Assembly (NCBI GenBank): GCA_023252095.1
Contig: JAHEXN010000111.1
Location: 1-9,698 of the forward strand
DNA: 9,698 nt
Direction: 5' to 3'
Source: Actinomycetes bacterium
GTDB taxonomy: Bacteria; Actinomycetota; Actinomycetes; Propionibacteriales; Nocardioidaceae
The first letter of the stretch is position 1. Every line of letters starts with the position of its first letter. The notes under the pieces were generated by a model, which was given only the letters and a program-made list of their open reading frames with translations, had not been told where the DNA came from and did no database searches. Below, piece by piece: positions 1-7,686 of this stretch. Made by a program: the position numbers and the translations under genes.

Positions 1-71
1 CGGTCGACCTACCCTGACCCGGTTCGCCCAAAACCACCCGCGGGCGCCGTGCCGTTTGGGACCATCGGTCC

Positions 72-374
72 ATGACTTCTCCGAGCTCTCCGTCGGGAGA
101 GTCGCCTGACGCGCTCCCTGACTGGGCGGTTGCGACTCCTGCTGAGCGTCGACCGGAACGATCGGGTGGCTACCTCCAGCTCGCCTTCGGTCTCCTCCTC
201 GTCGTCGCCAGCGTCGTGATCGTCGGCGTCGAGGCGTGGGAGATCCTGACCCAGCCCAAGATCTCGACCGACGAGACCGTGGTCGAGCGCCTGGGCTGGC
301 CTCTCCTGCCCGGCATCTTCGGCGTCGGCGTGCTCCTCGAGCGCTGGTACAGCCGGGGGTCGATCGACGTCTAG
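72..374 (+). CDS. Small two-helix membrane protein, function unknown
   Basis: A 100-residue protein I do not recognise. Residues 1-33 are a polar, Pro/Ser/Glu/Arg-rich N-terminal segment, likely cytoplasmic. Two hydrophobic stretches follow, about 34-54 (starting YLQLAFGLLLVV) and 74-90 (LGWPLLPGIFGVGVLLE), joined by a charged loop. This suggests a small inner-membrane protein with two helices and both ends on the same side. There is no cleavable signal peptide and no catalytic motif. The ATG at 72 is the first good start; a weak GGGA lies 10 bases upstream. It ends 16 bases before the convergent polymerase gene, and its upstream context is cut off by the window edge. Codon periodicity and the hydrophobic pattern support a real gene, but no function can be assigned. 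Confidence 0.7.
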   Translation: MTSPSSPSGESPDALPDWAVATPAERRPERSGGYLQLAFGLLLVVASVVIVGVEAWEILTQPKISTDETVVERLGWPLLPGIFGVGVLLERWYSRGSIDV

Positions 375-390
375 GACGCCGCCGCATCCG

Positions 391-1431
391 TCAGTCGCGC
401 TTCGCCTTACTCGGCTGCACGCGCTTCGGCTCGCCCGGCATCTTGGGGTAGTCCGGGGGATAGGGCATTTCCGTGGGGTTCTCGGCCCAGAGCTCGAGCA
501 GGGGAGTCAGGTCGTGTGCGACGTCGTCGATCTCGGCCCAGGCGTCGCCGTCTGCGCGGAGCAGGTCGGGGACGGTGCCCAGGTGGAAGCCGCGAGGTGA
601 ATCGAGGCCCGGCAGGGCCTCCCACGTGACGGGGAACGAGACCGGGGCACCGAGCTTCGGCCGCAGGCTGTAGGCGCTGGCGATCGTGCGGTCGCGGGCG
701 TTCTGATTGAAGTCGACGAAGATCTTCGCCCCCCGCTCCTCCTTCCACCACGCCGTGGTGACTCCGTCGTGACGCTTCTCCAGCGCGCGGCCGACCGCGA
801 TCGCCGCGTGGCGGACGTCCGTCACGGTCCATCGCGGCGCGATACGGACGAAGACGTGGACGCCCCGGTTGCCGCTCGTCTTCACGAACGCGCGCAGGCC
901 CAGCTTGGCCAGCAGCTCCCGCGTGGCGAGGGCCGCGTCGACGGCGTCGCGGAAGTCGGTGCCGTCCTGGGGGTCGAGGTCGATGCGCAGCTCGTCGGGA
1001 CGGTCGACGTCGGCGCGACGCATGGGCCACGGGTGGAAGGTAATGGCGCCCATGTGGGCGGCCCACGCGACGTCCGCGACCTGGGCGGGGCAGATCTCGT
1101 CGGCTCGCCGCCCCGACGGGAAGTGCACGCGCACGGTCGGAAGGTGCTCGGGAGCACCCTTGGGCACACGTTTGGAGTAGAAGGCGTCGCCCTGGCTCTG
1201 CGACGACGTGAGCCGCATGCCTTCGCGCACACCCTTCGGCCAGCGCTCCAGGGCGGTCGGCCGGTCACGCAGTGCGCGCATGATGCCGTCGTCGACCGCG
1301 ACGAAGTACTCGACGACCTGGAGCTTCGTGAACTCCGGCGTCTCGTCAGTGGCCTCGAAGACCACCCGGTCCGGGCTCGACACACGCACCGCGACGCCAC
1401 CTGCGTCGACCTCCGCCGCCTTGGCTGCCAT
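391..1431 (-). CDS. Stand-alone LigD-type polymerase/primase domain protein (PolDom)
   Basis: A 346-residue archaeo-eukaryotic-primase-superfamily polymerase related to the polymerase domain of LigD, the bacterial non-homologous end-joining ligase. Such enzymes add nucleotides, often ribonucleotides, to fill gaps at DNA breaks. The fold is covered from end to end: FTKLQVVEYF (34-43), the metal-binding pair D151/D153 in RIDLDP, the nucleotide-binding SGNRGVHVF (186-194), and the third metal ligand D240 in IFVDFNQNARDRT. All three carboxylates are present, so it should be active. No ATP-ligase or 3'-phosphoesterase domain is attached, and the length fits the stand-alone mycobacterial PolD1/PolD2 type. 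The frame stays open upstream on this strand, but conserved sequence begins near residue 12 and the ATG at 1431 fits a leaderless promoter. It is divergent from the SUF operon. Family call is firm; the exact repair role and partner ligase are not visible here. Confidence 0.92.
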   Translation of the reverse strand: MAAKAAEVDAGGVAVRVSSPDRVVFEATDETPEFTKLQVVEYFVAVDDGIMRALRDRPTALERWPKGVREGMRLTSSQSQGDAFYSKRVPKGAPEHLPTVRVHFPSGRRADEICPAQVADVAWAAHMGAITFHPWPMRRADVDRPDELRIDLDPQDGTDFRDAVDAALATRELLAKLGLRAFVKTSGNRGVHVFVRIAPRWTVTDVRHAAIAVGRALEKRHDGVTTAWWKEERGAKIFVDFNQNARDRTIASAYSLRPKLGAPVSFPVTWEALPGLDSPRGFHLGTVPDLLRADGDAWAEIDDVAHDLTPLLELWAENPTEMPYPPDYPKMPGEPKRVQPSKAKRD

Positions 1432-1438
1432 GGATCGC

Positions 1439-1444
1439 AGCCTA
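1439..1444 (-). promoter_or_regulatory. -10 element of a likely leaderless promoter for the polymerase gene
   Basis: Read on the minus strand, TAGGCT matches the actinobacterial -10 pattern TAnnnT. It ends seven bases before the ATG at 1431, so transcription would start on or one base before the start codon, giving a leaderless mRNA. This agrees with the absence of a Shine-Dalgarno sequence before that ATG. The -35 position (GCCTCA, 17-base spacer) is far from TTGACA and falls inside the palindrome at 1462-1475. Spacing and motif are seen; promoter activity is inferred. Confidence 0.45.
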
Positions 1445-1461
1445 CGCGGGCTCGTGGCCGA

Positions 1462-1475
1462 TGAGGCATGCCTCA
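1462..1475. promoter_or_regulatory. Perfect 14-bp palindrome in the divergent control region (candidate operator)
   Basis: TGAGGCATGCCTCA equals its own reverse complement. A degenerate neighbour, TGAGGCGAACCT, begins 15 bases further on (1477-1488), so the core AGG-N4-CCT occurs twice (1464-1473 and 1479-1488). The palindrome covers the -35 position of the polymerase promoter and is centred about 59 bases upstream of the proposed suf start. A dimeric regulator binding here could act on either gene. The palindrome is seen; regulatory use is inferred, and I do not recognise it as the site of a known regulator. Confidence 0.4.
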
Positions 1476-1491
1476 CTGAGGCGAACCTTCG

Positions 1492-1521
1492 TTGAACGGC
1501 CGGAATCAATAAGGACACACT
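1492..1521 (+). promoter_or_regulatory. Likely SUF operon promoter (-35 TTGAAC, -10 CACACT)
   Basis: TTGAAC (1492-1497) resembles a sigma-70 -35 box. Eighteen bases later CACACT (1516-1521) keeps the A2 and T6 of the TAnnnT -10 pattern. Seven bases after it comes the GTG at 1528, so a transcript would begin on the sufR start codon and be leaderless; no Shine-Dalgarno precedes it. The -10 is imperfect, which suits a regulated promoter. An alternative -10, ATCAAT at 1505-1510, would place the start near 1517 and give a leader of about 11 bases. The choice rests on spacing alone. Confidence 0.45.
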
Positions 1522-1531
1522 GTCGTTGTGA
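1517..1531. promoter_or_regulatory. SufR-type operator, ACACT-N5-TGTGA
   Basis: ACACTGTCGTTGTGA consists of ACACT and TGTGA separated by five bases. The outer four positions of each half pair as an inverted repeat (ACAC/GTGT, offset by one). It matches, as I recall it, the operator described for Mycobacterium tuberculosis SufR upstream of its own suf operon. The left half overlaps the proposed -10 element, and the right half contains the sufR GTG start codon (1528-1530). Bound SufR would therefore block RNA polymerase directly, giving negative autoregulation that is relieved when its Fe-S cluster is lost. The sequence match and position are seen; binding is inferred. Confidence 0.7.
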
Positions 1532-2256
1532 AATACATGGCGACGAGTGATGCGGTGACGGAAGGGACGTCTCACGACGACTCCTTCCCGACGCGTGCAC
1601 GCGTCGCCGACGCGATCCTGCGCGGCGGCCCCTCCACGGCGGCCCGTCTCGCCGAGGAGCTCGACCTCACGCCCGCCGCGATCCGTCGCCACCTCGACCA
1701 CCTCGTGGCCGAGGGCGTGCTCGAGTCTCGTGACCAGCGGGTCCACGGGCAGCGAGGCCGTGGCCGCCCGGCCAAGGTCTTCGCCCTGACCGACGTCGGC
1801 CGCGGGCAGTTCGCCCACGCCTACGACGAGATCGCCGTCGACGCGCTGGAGTTCCTGCGCGACTCGATCGGCGAGGACGCCGTCAAGCAGTTCGCCTCGC
1901 ACCGGCTCGACGACCTCCGCGAGCGGCTCGCCGCGCGCCTGGAGGAGGTCGAGCCGTCGGAGCGTCCCGCCGCGCTGGCCGAAGCCCTCAGTGCCGAGGG
2001 CTTCGCGGCCTCCACCAGCAGCACCCCCGCCGGCACGCAGATGTGCCAGCACCACTGCCCGGTCGCGCACGTCGCCGAGCAGTTCCCCCAGCTGTGCGAG
2101 GCCGAGGCCGAGATGTTCGCGGGCCTCCTCGGCACCCACGTGCAGCGCCTGGCGACCATCGCCCACGGCGACGGCGTGTGCACGACGCACCTGCCCGACC
2201 CGACCACCCCCACCCATTCCACCTCGTCCCCCCACGCAGAGAAGGTGACGTCATGA
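1528..2256 (+). CDS. sufR: SufR, Fe-S cluster-sensing transcriptional repressor of the SUF operon
   Basis: A 242-residue DNA-binding regulator. Residues about 22-90 form a winged helix-turn-helix of the ArsR/DeoR-like kind (recognition region [19 protein letters not shown], wing [15 protein letters not shown]). The middle is helical and charged and probably mediates dimerisation. The C-terminal part carries C173, C177, C190 and C218 in the SufR signature [10 protein letters not shown]...FPQLCEAE...GDGVCTTH. By family knowledge this binds a [4Fe-4S] or [2Fe-2S] cluster and couples cluster status to repression. After residue 222 comes a low-complexity Thr/Pro/Ser/His tail. Start choice: GTG at 1528 lies inside the operator and would be leaderless; ATG at 1537 (residue 4) is the alternative, and neither has a Shine-Dalgarno. 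It overlaps sufB by four bases (ATGA), consistent with translational coupling. First gene of the operon and divergent from the polymerase gene. Confidence 0.93.
   Translation: MKYMATSDAVTEGTSHDDSFPTRARVADAILRGGPSTAARLAEELDLTPAAIRRHLDHLVAEGVLESRDQRVHGQRGRGRPAKVFALTDVGRGQFAHAYDEIAVDALEFLRDSIGEDAVKQFASHRLDDLRERLAARLEEVEPSERPAALAEALSAEGFAASTSSTPAGTQMCQHHCPVAHVAEQFPQLCEAEAEMFAGLLGTHVQRLATIAHGDGVCTTHLPDPTTPTHSTSSPHAEKVTS
2240..2245 (+). promoter_or_regulatory. Ribosome binding site for sufB
   Basis: AGAAGG lies seven bases before the ATG at 2253, inside the last codons of sufR. It fixes the sufB start at 2253, although the frame stays open further upstream, and agrees with the usual SufB N-terminus. 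Confidence 0.6.
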
Positions 2257-3704
2257 CCACCACGTCGCACGAGAACACCGGCGCGGCTCCCTCGATCGAG
2301 GAGCTCAACCCCGGACTCAAGGACGTCGGACGCTACGAGTTCGGCTGGTCCGACAAGAACGACGCGGGCGCCACGTCGCAGCGCGGACTCAACGAGGCCG
2401 TCGTCCGCAACATCTCGAACCTCAAGAGCGAGCCGCAGTGGATGCTCGACCTGCGCCTGAAGGGCCTCAAGCTCTTCGAGCGCAAGCCGATGCCCACGTG
2501 GGGCTCCGACCTCGGTGGCATCGACTTCGACAACATCAAGTACTTCGTGCGGTCCACCGAGAAGCAGGCCGCCACGTGGGACGACCTCCCCGAGGACATC
2601 AAGAACACGTACGACCGCCTGGGCATCCCCGAGGCAGAGAAGCAGCGCCTCGTCTCCGGCGTGGCCGCGCAGTACGAGTCCGAGGTCGTCTACCACTCGA
2701 TCCGTGAGGATCTCGAGGCGCAGGGCGTCCTGTTCCTCGACACCGACACGGCCCTGCGCGAGCACCCGGAGATCTTCCAGGAGTACTTCGGCACGGTCAT
2801 CCCCGTGGGCGACAACAAGTTCTCCGCGCTGAACTCCGCCGTGTGGTCGGGCGGCTCGTTCATCTACGTGCCGAAGGGTGTCCACGTCGACATCCCGCTG
2901 CAGGCCTACTTCCGCATCAACACCGAGAACATGGGCCAGTTCGAGCGGACGCTGATCATCGCCGACGAGGACTCCTACGTCCACTACGTCGAGGGCTGCA
3001 CCGCGCCGATCTACTCGAGCGACTCGTTGCACTCGGCCGTCGTCGAGATCATCGTCAAGAAGGGCGCCCGCGTCCGCTACACGACGATCCAGAACTGGTC
3101 GAACAACGTGTACAACCTGGTCACCAAGCGCGCCGTCTGCGAGGCCGGCGCCACGATGGAGTGGGTCGACGGCAACATCGGCTCCAAGGTCACCATGAAG
3201 TACCCGGCCGTCTACCTGATGGGCGAGGGCGCCCGCGGCGAGACGCTGTCGATCGCGTTCGCCGGCGAGGGCCAGCACCAGGACGCCGGCGCCAAGATGG
3301 TGCACGCCGCACCGCGCACGTCGAGCTCGATCCTCTCCAAGTCCGTCGCCCGTGGCGGTGGCCGCACGTCGTACCGCGGCCTGCTGCAGGTCAACGAGGG
3401 CGCCCACGGCTCGGCCAGCACGGTCAAGTGCGACGCGCTGCTCGTCGACCAGATCAGCCGCTCCGACACGTACCCGTACGTCGACGTCCGCGAGGACGAC
3501 GTGACGCTGGGCCACGAGGCCACGGTCTCCAAGCTCAGCGACGACCAGCTCTTCTACTTCATGTCACGTGGCATGGAAGAGGACGAGGCCATGGCGATGA
3601 TCGTCCGCGGCTTCGTCGAGCCCATCGCGCGCGAGCTCCCGATGGAGTACGCGCTCGAGCTGAACCGTCTCATTGAACTTCAGATGGAGGGTGCTGTCGG
3701 ATGA
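2253..3704 (+). CDS. sufB: SufB, Fe-S cluster assembly scaffold protein
   Basis: A 483-residue scaffold subunit of the SufBCD complex, on which the nascent Fe-S cluster is built in the cytosol. The protein shows the SufB N-terminal region ([26 protein letters not shown]) and the right-handed beta-helix core ([45 protein letters not shown]). It ends with the C-terminal helical domain that meets SufC ([25 protein letters not shown]). C393, in TVKCDALL, aligns with the essential E. coli SufB C405. H421, in TLGHEA, lies 28 residues later, the same spacing as E. coli H433. Other cysteines are C249 and C296. Unlike M. tuberculosis SufB it has no intein; the whole core is continuous. It overlaps sufR and sufD by four bases each (ATGA). 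Confidence 0.97.
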   Translation: MTTTSHENTGAAPSIEELNPGLKDVGRYEFGWSDKNDAGATSQRGLNEAVVRNISNLKSEPQWMLDLRLKGLKLFERKPMPTWGSDLGGIDFDNIKYFVRSTEKQAATWDDLPEDIKNTYDRLGIPEAEKQRLVSGVAAQYESEVVYHSIREDLEAQGVLFLDTDTALREHPEIFQEYFGTVIPVGDNKFSALNSAVWSGGSFIYVPKGVHVDIPLQAYFRINTENMGQFERTLIIADEDSYVHYVEGCTAPIYSSDSLHSAVVEIIVKKGARVRYTTIQNWSNNVYNLVTKRAVCEAGATMEWVDGNIGSKVTMKYPAVYLMGEGARGETLSIAFAGEGQHQDAGAKMVHAAPRTSSSILSKSVARGGGRTSYRGLLQVNEGAHGSASTVKCDALLVDQISRSDTYPYVDVREDDVTLGHEATVSKLSDDQLFYFMSRGMEEDEAMAMIVRGFVEPIARELPMEYALELNRLIELQMEGAVG

Positions 3705-4852
3705 CCGTTGTCGACAACATCGAGAACGTGCTGGAGCTCGACCACGTCGAGTCGCACCTGCACCCGGAGCCGTCGTACGACGTCGCCACGCACCCCGTGC
3801 CCACCGGCATGGAGGAGATCTGGCGCTTCACCCCGCTGAAGCGCCTGCGCGGTCTGCTTGAGGGCGCGCCGAGCGATGCCCACCTGACGTGGGAGCAGCA
3901 GCTCCCCGAGGGCGTCACGCTCAGCGAGATCAGCACCGAGCAGGCCCAGGCGCTCGCCGTCTCGGCCCCGCTCGACCGGCTCGGCGCCCTCGCGGCCGCC
4001 AACGCCGGGGGAGCGATGCTGCTCGACGTCCCGGCCGACCTCGTCGTCGACGAGCCCATCCGCCTGACGCTGCGCGGCAACGGTGCCTCCGAGACCGTCT
4101 GGGGCCACGTCGTGATCCGCGTCGGCCTGCACGCCAAGGCCACGGTTCTGGTCGACCACGTCGGCAGCGCCGCCTACGACGCGTTCACGCAGGTCGTCGT
4201 GTCCGACGGCGCGCAGCTCGACCTCGTCACGGTCAACGACTGGGACGACGACGCCGTGCACACCGAGCAGGTCAACATCCGCGTTGGCCGCGACGCCACG
4301 GTGCGCGCCTTCGAGTTCACCCTTGGCGGCGATCTCGTGCGCACCAGCACCAACGTCGACTACGCCGGCCCGGGCGGCAGCGCCGACCTGCTCGGCGTGT
4401 ACTTCGCCGACGCCGGTCAGCACATCGAGCACCGCCTGTTCGCCGACCACACGGCGCCCCGCACGCGCAGCAACGTCCTCTACAAGGGCGCGCTGCAGGG
4501 CAAGGGCGCGCACACCGTGTGGATCGGCAACGTCCTGATCCGCAAGGTTGCCGAAGGCATCGAGACGTTCGAGCAGAACGACAACCTGGTTCTCACCGAC
4601 GGAGCCCGCGCCGACTCGGTCCCCAACCTCGAGATCGAGACCGGCGACATCGCCGGTGCCGGTCACGCGAGCACGACGGGCCGCTTCGACGACCAGCACC
4701 TGTTCTACCTGCAGAGCCGCGGCATCCCCGAGGACGAGGCGCGGCGCCTCGTCGTGCACGGGTTCTTCAACGACATCATCCGGCGCATCGGCATCCCCGA
4801 CGTGCAGGAGCGACTGGTCACGGCGGTCGAGCACGAGCTGGCCGATGTCTGA
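3701..4852 (+). CDS. sufD: SufD, Fe-S cluster assembly scaffold partner of SufB
   Basis: A 383-residue paralogue of SufB and the third component of the SufB-SufC2-SufD scaffold. The beta-helix core is clear ([39 protein letters not shown]) and the family C-terminal block follows ([27 protein letters not shown]), mirroring the SufB C-terminus. H322 in GAGHAST sits where E. coli SufD has the essential H360 that faces the SufB cysteine at the heterodimer interface. This pairs with the intact SufB C393. The N-terminal helical region (about 1-110) is variable, as usual. The ATG at 3701 overlaps the sufB stop by four bases and has GGAGGG nine bases upstream inside sufB. The 3' end overlaps the Rieske gene by eight bases. 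Confidence 0.96.
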   Translation: MTVVDNIENVLELDHVESHLHPEPSYDVATHPVPTGMEEIWRFTPLKRLRGLLEGAPSDAHLTWEQQLPEGVTLSEISTEQAQALAVSAPLDRLGALAAANAGGAMLLDVPADLVVDEPIRLTLRGNGASETVWGHVVIRVGLHAKATVLVDHVGSAAYDAFTQVVVSDGAQLDLVTVNDWDDDAVHTEQVNIRVGRDATVRAFEFTLGGDLVRTSTNVDYAGPGGSADLLGVYFADAGQHIEHRLFADHTAPRTRSNVLYKGALQGKGAHTVWIGNVLIRKVAEGIETFEQNDNLVLTDGARADSVPNLEIETGDIAGAGHASTTGRFDDQHLFYLQSRGIPEDEARRLVVHGFFNDIIRRIGIPDVQERLVTAVEHELADV

Positions 4853-5192
4853 GCAGAACACCGTCGGCACCTTCGCCGCCCCGCTCGCCGACGTCCCCGA
4901 CGGCGGCGTGCTGGCGGTCGAGGTCGAGGGCACCGAGATCGCCCTGGTCCGCAACGGCGACGAGGTCTACGCGATCCGCGACGAGTGCTCGCACGCCTCG
5001 ATCCCGCTGTCCGAGGGCGACGTCACGACCGACGGCGCCAAGGGCCCCGCGATCGAGTGCTGGCTGCACAGCTCGAGCTTCTCGCTGCGCACCGGTGAGC
5101 CGCTGAACTTCCCGGCCACCGAGCCGGTCCCGACCTACCCCACCACCATCGAGGGCGACCGCGTGTACGTCGCCCTGCCTGAGGAGAACTGA
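4845..5192 (+). CDS. Rieske-type [2Fe-2S] ferredoxin encoded in the SUF operon
   Basis: A 115-residue single-domain Rieske protein of the non-haem dioxygenase ferredoxin/NirD-like group. The cluster ligands are present as C48-X-H50 (ECSHASIPL) and C72-X2-H75 (IECWLHSSSFSLRTGEPL), 21 residues apart. It has no signal peptide or membrane anchor, so it is soluble and cytosolic. The start ATG lies eight bases inside the end of sufD with no clear ribosome site, implying translational coupling. It ends one base before sufC's ATG, and its last codons supply sufC's ribosome site. The same gene position is familiar from Streptomyces and related actinobacteria but absent from the M. tuberculosis suf operon. 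A role as electron donor to cluster assembly, or as an internal cluster client, is inference. Often annotated as an aromatic dioxygenase ferredoxin; the context argues against that. Confidence 0.93.
   Translation: MSEQNTVGTFAAPLADVPDGGVLAVEVEGTEIALVRNGDEVYAIRDECSHASIPLSEGDVTTDGAKGPAIECWLHSSSFSLRTGEPLNFPATEPVPTYPTTIEGDRVYVALPEEN
5181..5187 (+). promoter_or_regulatory. Strong ribosome binding site for sufC
   Basis: GAGGAGA lies six bases before the ATG at 5194, embedded in the last codons of the Rieske gene. It is among the best Shine-Dalgarno matches in the operon and fits SufC being needed in two copies per scaffold complex; that last link is inference. Confidence 0.65.
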
Positions 5193-5193
5193 C

Positions 5194-5973
<780 letters not shown>

Positions 5974-5974
5974 C

Positions 5975-7210
5975 ATGACCTCCACCTACGACGTCGCACG
6001 GGTTCGGGAGGACTTCCCGATCCTGCAGCGTCGTCTGGCCGGAGACCTGCCGCTGGTCTACCTCGACAGCGCCAACACGTCGCAGAAGCCGCGGCAGGTC
6101 GTCGACGCGATCGACGCGCACTACCTCGCGCACAACGCCAACGTCGCCCGGGCCATGCACCAGCTGGGCGCCGAGGCGAGCGAGGCGTTCGAGCTCGGCC
6201 GCACGAAGGTCGCGGGCTTCATCGGGGCGAGCCGCCGCGAGGAGGTCGTGTTCACCAAGAACGCGTCCGAGGCGATCAACCTCGTGGCGCGCGTGCTCGG
6301 CGACGCCGGTGCCGTGGGTCCCGGCGACGAGATCGTCATCAGCCAGATGGAGCATCACTCCAACATCGTGCCGTGGCAGCTCCTCGCGGAGCGCACAGGC
6401 GCGACCTTGCGCTGGTTCGGCGTCACGCCCGAGGGCCGGCTCGACCTGGAGAACGACCCCATCACCGAGCGCACGAAGATCGTCGCGGTCACGTGGGTCT
6501 CGAACATGCTCGGCACGATCAACCCCGTCGCCGACATCGTGGCCCGGGCCAAGGCCGTCGGCGCCTACAGCCTGATCGACGCCTCGCAGGCCGTGCCGCA
6601 GATCCCGGTCGACGTCACCGCACTCGGTGCCGACTTCGTGGCCTTCACGGGCCACAAGATGGTCGGCCCCACGGGCATCGGCGTGCTGCACGGCCGCTAC
6701 GACCTGCTCGCCTCGCTCCCACCGTTCCTCGGTGGCGGCGAGATGATCGAGACCGTCACGATGGAGGGCTCGACCTTCGCACCACCTCCGGCGCGCTTCG
6801 AGGCGGGCACGCCCCCGATCGCGCAGTCGGTCGGTCTGGGTGCGGCGGTCGACTACCTCTCGGCCCTCGGCATGGAGAATGTCGCCGCCCACGAGCAGGC
6901 CATCACGGCCTACGCGCTCGAGCGTCTCGTCGAGATCGACGGCCTCACGGTCGTGGGTCCGAAGGAGCCGGTCGACCGCGGGGGAGCGATCAGCTTCACC
7001 CTCGAGGGCGTCCATCCGCACGACGTCGCCCAGCTGCTCGACAGCAAGGGCGTCGCGGTGCGCGCGGGTCACCACTGCGCGAAGCCGGCCCACGCCTGCT
7101 TCGGGGTCCAGTCCACGACTCGCGCGTCGTTCTACCTGTACACGACCGAGGCCGAGATCGACGCGCTCGTCGAGGCGATCTGGCACACCAAGAAGTACTT
7201 CGGAGCGTGA
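5975..7210 (+). CDS. sufS: SufS, PLP-dependent cysteine desulfurase
   Basis: A 411-residue group II cysteine desulfurase that converts L-cysteine to alanine and holds the sulphur as a persulphide for SufU. Visible active-site elements are YLDSANTSQKP near the N-terminus, the PLP-stacking histidine region EHHSNIVPW (H127/H128), D202 and Q205 in LIDASQAV, the Schiff-base lysine K228 in FTGHKMVGPTG, and the persulphide cysteine C368 in RAGHHCAKP. A conserved ending STTRASFYLYTT follows. The RxGHHCA motif with the short loop is that of SufS rather than IscS. The ATG at 5975 follows the sufC stop by one base; the frame runs open upstream inside sufC, but the family N-terminus and a weak GGCGG six bases before support this start. 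SufU follows two bases later. Confidence 0.97.
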   Translation: MTSTYDVARVREDFPILQRRLAGDLPLVYLDSANTSQKPRQVVDAIDAHYLAHNANVARAMHQLGAEASEAFELGRTKVAGFIGASRREEVVFTKNASEAINLVARVLGDAGAVGPGDEIVISQMEHHSNIVPWQLLAERTGATLRWFGVTPEGRLDLENDPITERTKIVAVTWVSNMLGTINPVADIVARAKAVGAYSLIDASQAVPQIPVDVTALGADFVAFTGHKMVGPTGIGVLHGRYDLLASLPPFLGGGEMIETVTMEGSTFAPPPARFEAGTPPIAQSVGLGAAVDYLSALGMENVAAHEQAITAYALERLVEIDGLTVVGPKEPVDRGGAISFTLEGVHPHDVAQLLDSKGVAVRAGHHCAKPAHACFGVQSTTRASFYLYTTEAEIDALVEAIWHTKKYFGA

Positions 7211-7212
7211 CC

Positions 7213-7686
7213 ATGACTGAAGCGATGAACGTGGACTCTCTGTACCAGGAGATCATCCTCGACCACTACAAGCGCCCGCACGGCGCCGGACTGCGCGACG
7301 GCGGCGACGCCGAGGTGCACCACGTCAACCCCACGTGCGGCGACGAGATCACCCTTCGGGTGCACCTCGACGGAGACGTCGTCCGCGACGTCTCCTACGA
7401 CGCGCAGGGATGCTCGATCAGCCAGGCCTCGGCCTCGGTGCTCAACGACCTGGTCGTCGGGCACACCGTGGCCGAGGGCTTCACGACGCTCGACGCCTTC
7501 CAGGAGCTCATGCAGGGCAAGGGACACGTCGAGCCCGACGAGGACGTGCTCGAGGACGGCATCGCCTTCGCGGGTGTCGCGCAGTTCCCGGCACGCGTCA
7601 AGTGCGCGCTGCTCTCCTGGATGGCCTTCAAGGACGCGGCCACCCAAGCCACGGGGGCCCAGGCCGCCGGAAAGGACGGATCATGA
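7213..7686 (+). CDS. sufU: SufU, zinc-dependent sulphurtransferase partner of SufS
   Basis: A 157-residue SufU/IscU-fold protein that accepts the persulphide from SufS and delivers sulphur to SufBCD. In Gram-positive bacteria it replaces SufE. The zinc-site residues C42 and D44 (NPTCGDEI), C67 (QGCSIS) and C131 (RVKCALLSW) match the B. subtilis SufU pattern of C41, D43, C66 and C128. The N-terminal LYQEIILDHYKRP is the family signature. The insertion of about 18 residues between the second and third cysteines, relative to scaffold IscU, is present (around 95-115) and supports the SufU assignment. The Ala/Gly/Gln-rich C-terminus (about 141-157) looks disordered. GGAG seven bases upstream selects the ATG at 7213; an ATG at 7225 is the alternative. 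The stop overlaps sufT by four bases. Confidence 0.96.
   Translation: MTEAMNVDSLYQEIILDHYKRPHGAGLRDGGDAEVHHVNPTCGDEITLRVHLDGDVVRDVSYDAQGCSISQASASVLNDLVVGHTVAEGFTTLDAFQELMQGKGHVEPDEDVLEDGIAFAGVAQFPARVKCALLSWMAFKDAATQATGAQAAGKDGS

Noticed and set aside
1472..1490. Possible DtxR/IdeR iron box upstream of suf
   Set aside because: Aligned to the consensus TTAGGTTAGGCTAACCTAA it matches only 11 of 19 positions, nearly all in the right half, and lacks the left half-site. The AGG-N4-CCT palindrome explanation is simpler. Iron control remains possible but is not supported here.
1432..2235. Upstream extension of the polymerase frame to 2235, giving a 614-residue protein
   Set aside because: The added part is antisense to sufR and has shadow-type composition. 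The recognisable polymerase domain begins shortly after the ATG at 1431, and 346 residues is a normal length for stand-alone members.
2246..2253. CRE-like palindrome TGACGTCA at the sufR-sufB junction
   Set aside because: It consists of the last sufR codons and the first base of the sufB start codon, within an operon. Eight bases is too short to argue for a binding site.
2997..3140. Search for an intein in SufB, as in M. tuberculosis
   Set aside because: The SufB core reads straight through the cysteine-containing blocks around C249 and C296, with no inserted splicing domain and a normal total length of 483 residues.
3680..4954. Long open frame on the minus strand opposite sufD (424 codons)
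   Set aside because: It is an antisense shadow caused by the G/C-rich third positions of sufD. Its translation is a repetitive Val/Asp/Arg/Ala/Gly mixture with no family resemblance, while the plus-strand frame is an intact SufD.
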